This document shows, in pieces, positions 29,488 through 37,700 of a stretch of 64,000 nt of DNA (positions are counted from its first letter, which is position 1; each line of letters starts with the position of its first letter). The position numbers and the translations under genes are program-made. The notes under the pieces were generated by a model, which worked only from the letters and a program-made list of their open reading frames with translations, ran no database searches and had not been told where the DNA came from. Source of the DNA: Streptomyces sp. TS71-3 (lineage in GTDB: Bacteria; Actinomycetota; Actinomycetes; Streptomycetales; Streptomycetaceae); NCBI RefSeq assembly GCF_018327685.1, contig NZ_BNEL01000001.1, forward strand, positions 1,240,001-1,304,000, in the 5' to 3' direction.

Positions 29488-30711
29488 ATGCATAAAGATG
29501 GTGGTTCCCAGGCTCGCCGGGCTCAGCGCCCGGCTCCTCCACTGGAACGGCTGGGCAAGATCCTGGACCTGGTGGCGAGTGGAGGGGCAACCAGCCGGGC
29601 CGAGATCGCCCGGCGCACGGGACAGGCCCGCTCCACGGTCAGCCAGCAAGTCGACTACCTGCTCGAACGCGGACTGGTCGAGGAGACCGAGGCCAGGGAA
29701 TCCTTCCGCGGACGCCCCCCGACGATCCTGGGCATCAGCCCTGGCGCGGGCATCATCGCGGTGGCCGACATCGACACCCACACCACCCGTCTGGCCCTCG
29801 CCGACCTCACCCGCCGCGTCCTCGCCGAAGAGGTGCTGGACCTGGAGGTGGAGGCGGGCCCGGAGAGCGTTCTCGCTGCCGTCGACGAAGGGCTTCAGAG
29901 GCTGCTGGCCGCACAGCAGGTCGATCGCAGCAAGCTCTGCCAGGTCGTCTTCAGTCTCCCGGCACCGGTCGATTTCGCGCACGGATACGCCGTCCGCCCG
30001 CCCCTCCTGCCCGGCTGGGACGAGTATCCGGTCGCCGCTCACATGCGTGACGTGCTCGGAGCCGATGTCATCGTCGACAATGACGTCAACCTCATGGCCC
30101 TGGGGGAAGCCAGCCTGGACCATGCCGAGGCACCGTTGGTGTTCATCAAGATCGCAGATGGAATCGGCGCCGGCCTGGTGACCGCCGACGGCACCGTGCA
30201 CCACGGAGCGGACGGCGGGGCCGGCGACATCGGACACATCCGCGCCTTCAACGGCGGTGACACGCTGTGCCGGTGCGGAAAGACGGGCTGTCTCGAAGCC
30301 GTGGCCTCCCATCGCGCCGTACTGGAAGACCTGAACATCCTCGGCTCGTCGGGCGGGGATCCGCGCGAGGCCGCCCAGGCCCTCGCCCGGCGTGTGTCCA
30401 GTGGGGACCCACAGGCGCTGCGGCGCATCCGGCAGGCGGCGACGGAGATCGGAGAGGCGGTCGCCTTGCTCGTGCACATCTACAATCCCCGGACGCTCAT
30501 CCTCGGCGGCCCGCTCAGCGAACTGCGTGACGAGGTCCTCGCCGGAGTGCGAGCCATCGTCTACGAACACGCCCTTCCCCTGGCTACCCGGAAACTGGTC
30601 ATCACCACCTCACGGCTCGGCGCTGACGCCGGGACAACGGGAGCGATCGCACTCGCCGCCAGAATGGCCTTCAGCGAGCAACGGCTTGCCAACCTGCTGA
30701 TCGATGCCTGA
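29488..30711 (+). CDS. ROK-family transcriptional regulator
   Basis: The 407-aa protein has an N-terminal MarR-like winged helix (GGATSRAEIARRTGQARSTVSQQ) followed by a ROK sugar-kinase-like fold. The zinc-site motif CRCGKTGCLE and its His partner in GDIGHIR are present. The usual catalytic Asp of ROK kinases appears in IVDNDVNLMALGE. It probably senses a carbohydrate and controls the divergent isomerase/oxidoreductase operon and perhaps the transporter. Alternative downstream starts would cut the DNA-binding helix, so 29488 is kept despite the missing ribosome binding site. Confidence 0.88.
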   Translation: MHKDGGSQARRAQRPAPPLERLGKILDLVASGGATSRAEIARRTGQARSTVSQQVDYLLERGLVEETEARESFRGRPPTILGISPGAGIIAVADIDTHTTRLALADLTRRVLAEEVLDLEVEAGPESVLAAVDEGLQRLLAAQQVDRSKLCQVVFSLPAPVDFAHGYAVRPPLLPGWDEYPVAAHMRDVLGADVIVDNDVNLMALGEASLDHAEAPLVFIKIADGIGAGLVTADGTVHHGADGGAGDIGHIRAFNGGDTLCRCGKTGCLEAVASHRAVLEDLNILGSSGGDPREAAQALARRVSSGDPQALRRIRQAATEIGEAVALLVHIYNPRTLILGGPLSELRDEVLAGVRAIVYEHALPLATRKLVITTSRLGADAGTTGAIALAARMAFSEQRLANLLIDA

Positions 30712-30829
30712 CCAGTGTCCGGTCATGTATGCGGGTCGGCAGCGAAGACAAATGCCTGACCGGTTACGGCTTTGCGTGACCCTGCCGGGATTCGCGGACG
30801 AGCCAGTCTCTCGCCCGTGCGGACGAGCC

Positions 30830-30898
30830 GGAGGCAGCGGTCACTTCTTCGTGCCGCCGCCGGGAGATTCCTGGCTTGACGCGTTGTTCCCAGCCTGA
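30830..30898 (+). pseudogene. 3'-terminal fragment of a DyP peroxidase gene
   Basis: The last 20 or so codons (GHFFVPPPGDSWLDALFPA, stop) nearly match the end of the DyP gene at 5960-6023. The upstream 300 codons are missing; the preceding DNA follows the ROK gene directly. It cannot make a peroxidase. It is a deletion or recombination scar. Confidence 0.85.
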
Positions 30899-31036
30899 GG
30901 GGGTTGTGTCACCCGGTGGTGGCCCCCAGCGGTGCGTGGGTCCGCGCCCTCGCTGGATCCGTGCTGGATGACGTCCACCATTGGCCCGTTTACGCAGATG
31001 ACAGCGCTGCCTTGGACGTTCCGGTTCAATGTGTAG
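30830..31036. repeat. Dispersed repeat, copy C (DyP tail plus downstream DNA)
   Basis: This is nearly collinear with 5960-6160, including the two GCTGGAT words (30951-30968) and the final TTCCGGTTCAATGT followed by GTAG. It is followed, like copy A, by a CAGGTCAG word a few tens of bases later. Confidence 0.75.
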
Positions 31037-31441
31037 TGGCTGACTCGTCACTACGTTGCTGATCTGGCAAACGTACAGGTCAGAGAGGGATCGACTCTTC
31101 GGGGTCGGGCCCTCGGTCTCTCCCCGTGCCGGGACGGTGCCGCGATAGCTGACCCTCGTCATCTCGTCGTGGAGTACTTCAGCCCGCCGAAGGTCGACCC
31201 CGTAAATCCGCAAATCCGCGTAAGAGCTTCCTCGCTGTGGGGCCGAATCGCCCATTGTCCTGGGAGCCCGACTCCGTGATCAGCCGGACTCGGTCCCGGC
31301 CGAGCCTCGCATGGCAGCACACGGTTTACGCCGGGGTCTTCGCTGCGTGGCTCGACCGGTCCGGTACCGCAGGCCGGAGGGACGTCGGTCCACGACCCGT
31401 GACCGTGAGCGACGCTCGGCGGAGCGTCGTACTAGCGTCAA
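31037..31441. other. Gene-free spacer
   Basis: No convincing gene is seen. It lies between the DyP-tail repeat and the operator-like palindrome that precedes the ATPase fragment. Confidence 0.5.
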
Positions 31442-31467
31442 TGTTGCTAACGTTGACGTTACCAACA
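31442..31467. promoter_or_regulatory. Operator-like palindrome
   Basis: The arms TGTTGCTAACGT (31442-31453) and ACGTTACCAACA (31456-31467) pair at 11 of 12 positions around a 2-bp centre. The size and centre fit a TetR- or MarR-type operator. The neighbouring gene is only a fragment, so the regulated gene may have been lost. Confidence 0.5.
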
Positions 31468-31473
31468 TGGATG

Positions 31474-31740
31474 GGCTTCGGTAGGCATGATGGGCTTCGG
31501 GCCTTCACCGACATCGCCCGCGCGGCTGGCGGGATCGGTGCCACGCCGCTGCAGCGAGCGCTGGAGCTGCTCACGGACAACCGGATCGTCGCCGCGGAGC
31601 TGCCCGTGTCGCTGCGTCCGTCGAAGGACCGGACCGCGCCCCCATTGCCAAGGAGCTGCGCTTCCTCGGCTCCATCAAGTGGCTGGAGCAGTCGCCCTTC
31701 GACCGGCACGATCTGGCAGCTCTCCATCGCCGCCCGTGTC
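31474..31740 (+). pseudogene. Fragments of a DUF234-type AAA ATPase C-terminus
   Basis: One frame (31474-31640) reads TDIARAAGGIG then ALELLTDNRIV and LPVSLRPSKDR, the winged-helix segment typical of archaeal-type ATPases with a C-terminal DUF234 domain. Another frame (31641-31740) reads AKELRFLGSIKWLEQSPF and DRHDLAAL, the end of the same family. The roughly 80-100 residues normally between them (the RVADPYLRFW region) are missing. The ATPase domain is absent. This is a decayed remnant. Confidence 0.7.
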
Positions 31741-31782
31741 CGCCACCCATCGCGGTCCACTGCGGCGACCCTGTCGCCGACT

Positions 31783-33042
31783 TCACCCAAGTACGTCCCC
31801 ATACCGCACCGGCAGGCTGACCGGGCCGCGCATCATGCCGGAAGGGATCCAGGCGATCTCGTCCAGCGGGACCGCCGCCTGGAGGTCCGGTACGCGGCGC
31901 AGTAGCGCCCCGAGGGCGATGGTCGCTTCGAGTCAGGCCAGCGGGGCTCCCAGGCAGTGGTGGATGCCGTGGCCGAACGACAGGTGCCGGGCGGTCGGCC
32001 GTGACACGTCGAGCACGGTCGGGTCCTCACCCGCGGCCATGGGGGCGTCGCGGCTCGCTGACGACAGCGCGACCACCACCACGCTCCCACGGGGAAGGAG
32101 CCGGCCGCCCAGTTCGAGGTCCTGCGAGGCGAAGCGGTGTGTCGTGGTCTCGACGGAGGTGTCGTAGCGCAGGAACTCCTCCACCGCTTTGGGCATGAGG
32201 TCCGGCGTCCGGCGCAGCAGCCGCATCTGTGCCGGATCGTGCAGCAGCGCCAGGACGGCGTTGCCCAGGAGGTTGACCGTGGTCTCGTGCCCGGCGACGA
32301 CCAGGAGCAGGCAGGTGCCGACGAGTTCCGCCTCGGTCAGGGACCCGTCCTCGTCGTCGCGAGCGGCGACCAGCGCCGAGATGAGGTCGTCCCCCGGATG
32401 TGTCCGCTTCTCCTCGATGAGCTGCGACAGCAGGCCGTGCAGGCTGGCCAGCGAGCTGCGGTGGCTGTCGGCGATGAGGTTGAGCGCGTCGCTGGTCCAC
32501 AGCCGGAAGTTGTCGCGGTGTTCCTCGGGGATGCCCAGCAACTCGGCGATGACGGTCACCGGGAGAGGCGCCGTGAAGGATTCGACGAGGTCCCCGGTGG
32601 TGCGCGAGGCCATGGCATCGATCAGGCCGTCGGCGATCTGCTGGATGCGCGGAGCCAGGTCGGCCGTGCGGCGTGGGGTGAAGGCCCCGGAGACGAGCCG
32701 CCGCAGTCGGGTGTGCTCCTTCCCGTCGGCCTCCAGCATCTGGCCGCCGAGCCCCACTCCGGGCTGGTTCAGAACGTATCCGGCGGATTCGAGTGTCTCG
32801 GCGGCCGGGGAGGGATCCTTGAGCAGCGCCGGATGGGTCAGAGCCTCGCGCGCCAGGTCGTAATCGACGACCAGCCAGCCGTCGATGCCCGACGACAGCT
32901 TGGCCCGGTGTATGGGCCCGATCCTCCGCAATGCCTCGTACCGCCTGGGCGCGTCCGCCTTGAAGGCAGGATCGAGCCGCACGGACGTGTCGCCCGCCCG
33001 AACACCTCCTTCGGCCCCATGAGGATGGTTCCTGTCCGTCAT
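31783..33042 (-). pseudogene. Cytochrome P450 with a premature in-frame stop after the heme loop
   Basis: The start is ATG 33042 (MTDRNHPHGAEGGV). The open part (to 31933, 369 aa) has the I-helix AGHETTVN, the ExxR motif EEFLRY and the heme loop FGHGIHHCLGAPLA. It then meets TGA at 31933-31935. The same frame continues as LEATIALGALLRRVPDLQ through LPVRYG to a second stop at 31783. Family members have Arg at the stop position, so one C-to-T change in CGA explains it. Without the final 50 residues the L helix is lost and heme binding should fail. It is divergent from the carboxypeptidase gene. Sequencing error is the alternative. Confidence 0.88.
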
Positions 33043-33341
33043 AACCGGCTGTCCTGTTCTTCGTTGAGCGGAGCGGCCGGGCAGACTCGAGCCCCGAACC
33101 CGCTGCCTATTGCAGCACAGAGGGCCCGTTGGACCGGAGGGGTGGGCCCGCGGCCGCCCGCCGACGGGCCGCCAGCGGACGGGCCACCGGCGGACGCGCG
33201 CAGCGGCGCGACACGGCTGGTACACGACGGATGACCGGCCGAGCGGTACCCGACCCACGACCGGGGCCGGGCGGACATGCACTCCGGCCAGAGTGGTCGG
33301 CGCGCGACACCTCGCGCGTCCCTCACGGAGGTGCCTTGCCC

Positions 33342-34415
33342 ATGTGCCCTGATCGTGTTCCCGGCGTACCTGACGCAGCTCGGCCGGACCCGGCGCCGGG
33401 GCCACCGCCCGGGGACCATCCGTGGCTCCCCGTCCACCGACCGGGCCGCCCACGGGCGCGGCGCACCGCTCCCCTTGTCGCCGGTGGCCTGGCCCTGGTC
33501 GTCCTGGCCGGCCTCGGTGCCGTCAGCGGGCTCACCTCCGGCAGTGGCCGCTCGGGCACCGGCGCGGGCAGGACGCCGACCGTGAGCTCCCCGGCGGCGT
33601 CGCTGCCCTGGCCGCGCGAGGGCCAGTCGAGCATCCTGGTCGAGGGCCTCGGTGAACACGGTGAGCTCGGTCCGAAGGGCACGCGGAAACCCGTGCCGAT
33701 CGCCAGCGTCACCAAGGTGATGACCGCCTACGTGGTCCTCCGCGACCACCCGCTGGAAGAGGGTGAGGCAGGCCCCGGCATCCCTGTCGACCAGGAGGCC
33801 GCCGGCGAGCCCCTGTCGGGCGTGGAATCGGCCGTGCCCGTCATCGAAGGACAGCGGCTGGGCGAACGGCAGGTGCTGGAGCTGATGCTGATCCCCTCCG
33901 GCAACAACATCGCCCGGATGCTGGCCCGTTGGGACGCCGGCTCCGAGCAGGCGTTCGTCAGGAAGATGAACCGGGCCGCTCACACCCTGGGCATGGACCA
34001 CACCACCTACACCGGGGCCAGCGGCTTCGAGCCCACGACCACCAGTACCTCGGCCGACCAGCTCAAGCTGGCCGAGCAGGTCATGCGGGACGGCGTGTTC
34101 CGGTCCGTCGTCGCCAGGACCCATGTCGAGAAACCTGACAGGTCCGGCTCACTGCCCAACACCGACACGCTGCTGGGCACGGACGGCGTGATCGGCATCA
34201 AGACCGGCTCCAGCACCCCTGCCGGAGGCGCCCTGATGTGGGCGGCCACCGCGCCCGACGGCAGCGGACGGCAGCGGCTGGTCCTCGGCGTCGTCCTCTA
34301 CCAGCGCCCCGGCACCAGCCCTCAGGAGGGCCTTGAGGCCGTCCTTGAGAACAGCCGGGCACTGATCCAGGGCGTGCGCCGGTGGCTGTCGGCAACCGAA
34401 CCCGAAACGCGATGA
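33342..34415 (+). CDS. D-alanyl-D-alanine carboxypeptidase (serine-type PBP)
   Basis: I choose ATG 33342 with GGAGG about 12 nt upstream; the frame extends further 5' through a 15-bp tandem repeat that looks non-coding. The 357-aa protein has a Pro/Arg-rich cytoplasmic start and one membrane anchor (LVAGGLALVVLAGLGAV, about residues 44-62). The active-site motifs are SVTK, SGNN and KTGSS, in order and normally spaced. It trims pentapeptide stems in the cell wall outside the membrane. It is not obviously linked to its neighbours. Confidence 0.88.
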   Translation: MCPDRVPGVPDAARPDPAPGPPPGDHPWLPVHRPGRPRARRTAPLVAGGLALVVLAGLGAVSGLTSGSGRSGTGAGRTPTVSSPAASLPWPREGQSSILVEGLGEHGELGPKGTRKPVPIASVTKVMTAYVVLRDHPLEEGEAGPGIPVDQEAAGEPLSGVESAVPVIEGQRLGERQVLELMLIPSGNNIARMLARWDAGSEQAFVRKMNRAAHTLGMDHTTYTGASGFEPTTTSTSADQLKLAEQVMRDGVFRSVVARTHVEKPDRSGSLPNTDTLLGTDGVIGIKTGSSTPAGGALMWAATAPDGSGRQRLVLGVVLYQRPGTSPQEGLEAVLENSRALIQGVRRWLSATEPETR

Positions 34416-34611
34416 GGCCCCCCGCTTGCGGGCACCTGCGACGCTTTCTTGCAGAAACGGGCCCGGCCAGGTACGGCACGACCCAGGCACGGCACAGCCC
34501 AGGCCACCGACCGCCTCCCCGGGCCGCCCGGGGAGGCACCGTCATGGCGACCCGCGACCCGCGACCCGCGCCCGCGCCCGCGATTCCCACCCCAGCGCCC
34601 GCGCCCCGCGG

Positions 34612-35973
34612 CTACAGCGCCGCCTGCACCACTCGCTGCCTCCTGAAGACGACTGCCGCGCCCAGCACGCACGCGACGGCGGCCGCGAGGTAGGCGAGGT
34701 GGTAGCCGCCGAGCTGGTCGTCGCTGGTCGACGCGACGAGGACCATGGCCGCCACTCCGGCGCTGGAGCCGATCTGCTGTGCCACGACGTTCACCGCCCC
34801 GGCGACCGCGTGCTGCTCCGGCGCGACGTCCGTGAGCCCGGAGGACGTCATCGAGGGGAAGTTCAGCCCCTGGCCGATGCCGCTGAGCACCAGGCCGGGG
34901 AGCACGTGCTGCACGTAGCTGCCGTGGTGCGGCGTGCTCAGCCACAGCGCTGTTCCCGCGCCGATCAGGACGAGCCCGGCGGCCATCAGCGTTCTCGGCG
35001 GGTACCTGGTCAGCAGGCGTCCGGTGGCGAAGTTGGCGGTGAGGAACACGGCCAACGACATCGGTACCAGCGCGATGCCGGACTCGGCCGGGGAGTAGCC
35101 CAGCATGCCCTGCAGATACAGCGGCGCGAAGAACAGCAGCCCGACCGAGCCCGTGAACTGGAGGCACGCCGCGAGGCTCGCCATCCGTACCGACGGGATC
35201 CGGAAGAGGCCGAGGGGGAGTACGGGGTCGGCGGTGCGGTGTTCGCGCACGACGAAGAGCAGCAGGAAGACGGCTGCCATGCACAGCGCGCCCCATGCCC
35301 ACGCGCCGCCTGTGCTCACGCCGACGATGAGCAGGGTGAGGCCCAGCGTGCCCGATACGGCACCGGGCAGATCCAGCCGGCCGCCGCGCCCGGTACCGCG
35401 GGGCAGCCCGGCGCGCGTCACGGCCAGCACGGCCGCTCCCAGCAGCACCGAGAACCAGAGCACCGACCGCCAGCCGAGGAACTGGGTCAGTACGCCGCCC
35501 AGCAGCACCCCGCCGCTGAAGCTCACGCCGCCGATCGCCGCGTACACGCTCAGCGCCCGGTCGCGCGCCGGACCGGCCGGGAACACCTCGGTCAGCAGGG
35601 CCAGGGCGGCCGGGCCCGACAGGGCCGCGCCGATGCCCTGGGCCGCCCGTGCGGCGAGCAGCACCGCGGTGTCCGGCGCCAGGGCCCCGACCGCCGCGGA
35701 CACCGTGAACAGGGCGACACCGTAGGCGAACACCCGCCGCCTGCCCCACACGTCGGCCAGGCGTCCGCCCACCAGCAGGAAGCCGGCGAACGTCACCGCG
35801 TAGGCGGTCATCGTCCACTGGAGCGTGGCCTCGTCCAGGCCGAAACGTTCTCTGATGGACGGCAGGGCGGCGTTCAGCACCCCGAGACCGCTCACGTCCA
35901 GTGCGAGCGCACCGGCCAGCGCCCCGAGTGCCAGGACCGACCTGTGCCGTGGCATCGCCGTCGTGTCGGTCAT
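34612..35973 (-). CDS. MFS drug-type efflux transporter (DHA2-like)
   Basis: The 453-aa protein has about 14 hydrophobic segments. Typical motifs are GGRLADVWGRRRVF (motif A) after helix 2 and GGVLLGGVLTQFLGWR (motif C-like) in helix 5. It resembles proton-driven exporters of antibiotics and dyes. Its start overlaps the stop of the 84-aa ORF at 35970-36224 as ATGA. It lies 1.7 kb from, and divergent to, the PKS/NRPS genes and could export their product, but nothing in the sequence proves this. Confidence 0.88.
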   Translation of the reverse strand: MTDTTAMPRHRSVLALGALAGALALDVSGLGVLNAALPSIRERFGLDEATLQWTMTAYAVTFAGFLLVGGRLADVWGRRRVFAYGVALFTVSAAVGALAPDTAVLLAARAAQGIGAALSGPAALALLTEVFPAGPARDRALSVYAAIGGVSFSGGVLLGGVLTQFLGWRSVLWFSVLLGAAVLAVTRAGLPRGTGRGGRLDLPGAVSGTLGLTLLIVGVSTGGAWAWGALCMAAVFLLLFVVREHRTADPVLPLGLFRIPSVRMASLAACLQFTGSVGLLFFAPLYLQGMLGYSPAESGIALVPMSLAVFLTANFATGRLLTRYPPRTLMAAGLVLIGAGTALWLSTPHHGSYVQHVLPGLVLSGIGQGLNFPSMTSSGLTDVAPEQHAVAGAVNVVAQQIGSSAGVAAMVLVASTSDDQLGGYHLAYLAAAVACVLGAAVVFRRQRVVQAAL

Positions 35974-36224
35974 GCGGGCCTGCCGGGGAACTCGCCGCCG
36001 TCGACGCCGGCCGCCGTGGGGGCGGCCGCGGAAGCGGCGGCCTCGGTCCGTACGCGGGAAGGCGCGGCCACAAGACGGTGAGGAGAGCGTCCGGATAAGC
36101 CGGATAAGGCGGCGTCCGCTCCGGTCGCAAGCGCCCGCCGCGCGGTGGCGAGCCCTGACTTCCCGGCGCTCACTGCCGGGACGCGGGCGTCAGCCAACGC
36201 CGGTACGGAGTTCATGATTGTCAT
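35970..36224 (-). CDS. Small TTA-containing ORF coupled to the MFS gene
   Basis: This 84-codon ORF ends in ATGA overlap with the transporter start. It has no recognised domain, signal peptide or membrane segment and is Ala/Arg-rich. Two TTA leucine codons occur three codons apart (TTA TCC GGC TTA). TTA is rare in Streptomyces and needs the bldA tRNA. G/C at third positions is about 80%, so coding is plausible but below the best genes nearby. Translation here could set transporter expression. It may also be non-coding leader DNA. Confidence 0.4.
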   Translation of the reverse strand: MTIMNSVPALADARVPAVSAGKSGLATARRALATGADAALSGLSGRSPHRLVAAPSRVRTEAAASAAAPTAAGVDGGEFPGRPA

Positions 36225-37700
36225 ATCGTGCAGCTTGCAGTGCCGCTCACCTGCTGTCCAGCCCGCCCCTCCCGTATGCCGCCGGAGCGTATGAAGCCAC
36301 GCGGGAGCGCCCCGGTAAAAGGGGAGAGGTGCATTCCGATTTGCGCCGCAACGACTTCAACGGGAGCGCTGATGCAGGTGGGACGTGTGAGGGTTGACTG
36401 ACTCTTGATGAACAAGCATACTCGCTACCGTCCACGGGGTCCGAACTGACTTACGGCCGGCGTATGAAGTAGACCGGACGCCGTGCGGGCATATCGCGCC
36501 ACCTCACCTTCCCGCCAACAGATCGCACGTGTCTCAGCGTCCGCAGAGTGGCAGTTTGACGTGAACCGGTCGGGCGGTAGCCTGGTAATCCGGTTCACAT
36601 TCGCCCGCGTAATTGCCGCCTTGAGCGAACCGGACCCTTGGGCTCGTCGGCAGTGGTCGAGCAGGTGAATTTTGTGCTCGTCCTTTCCCTGAGCCGATGC
36701 AGCGTTGCACCGACTTGATGGGGGAGAAGGCGAGATCGCCTGACGGGCTGACCGTCGGGCGGTGAATCCGAAATGATTCGGCCACGCTTACTTCACAAGG
36801 GTAGGGTCGCGATGCACTTAGTCGGTTTTCGGCAGCCGTGCCATCATCTCCGGGGCGGGACGGTCTGCCCGGCGCCACACGGGCGAGTGCCCGAGATCGC
36901 CGTCGGGTACAGCGGCGTCCCAGCGACCTTCCTCGGCCCCGGCGTCCACGCGCGGACCGGATCGCCGTCTTCGCTGGACCCGCCCTGACGCCGGCTCCCC
37001 TGACGCCGAAGACCGCGGCACTGGCCGTCCGGCCTGCCGTAACGGCCCTCATGCGGGGGTGCGGTGCCGTGTGCCGGTGGCCCGCGACACCCCCCGTCAC
37101 CGGCCCTGACCAGTGCTCCCAGTCGCCCCAGTCGCCCCAGTCACCTCAGTCGCTCCAGTCCAACCAGTCCTCGTGCCGCCTCGACACCCCGGGTGTCACA
37201 TCCCGCACTGCCGGGCCGGCAGCCGGTGAACCCTGCCCCGGGCTGAGACACGTACGAGGGTGAAGTGCGCCCTGATAGCGCACAGCCTTGCGCGCAACGA
37301 GATCCTCCACCCGCCCTGCGCCCAGATGCTTGCCTTGCCGTAGATACTCGCCCTGCGTTTACACCCCCCGTCGCGCGTAAACGTCGGACACGTCGATCCC
37401 CTACTCACCCTGTCCATCACTTCCGTGGGACTTCCGCGGCACTTCCGTGGCACGCGACACGGCGGAGGCGAATCCTCCGTGTCATGGGCCATTCCATGGC
37501 CGGCCTCCCTCCTGAACGCGGGACAACCATTTCCCCGGGTAAGAACCCGCGACTCCGGCCGTGAATGCCGGCACGGCCGCATGCTCGCCCTGCCCGCCTC
37601 GGTCCCGCCCCCATCGCGTAGTCGACGTATTCTCCGGGCCGTCAGCCAGCCGGCCGCAGGCTGTGCCATTCCCTTTCATCCGCCCCGCTGAGGAGCCGAA
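36225..37700. other. 1.5-kb region upstream of the biosynthetic locus without recognisable genes
   Basis: No reading frame on either strand has good codon usage with a ribosome binding site or known motifs. The left half is AT-richer than the flanks. A perfect 9-bp inverted repeat (GTGAACCGG at 36561-36569, CCGGTTCAC at 36590-36598, 20-nt spacer) may be regulatory. A 9-bp degenerate tandem repeat (CAGTCGCCC type, seven units) occupies 37111-37173. Promoters for the divergent transporter and the PKS gene are expected here. Confidence 0.5.
37111..37173. repeat. Seven 9-bp tandem units
   Basis: The consensus is CAGTCGCCC, with the last three units diverged. The phase is a multiple of three, but no gene frame is supported. 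Confidence 0.7.
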
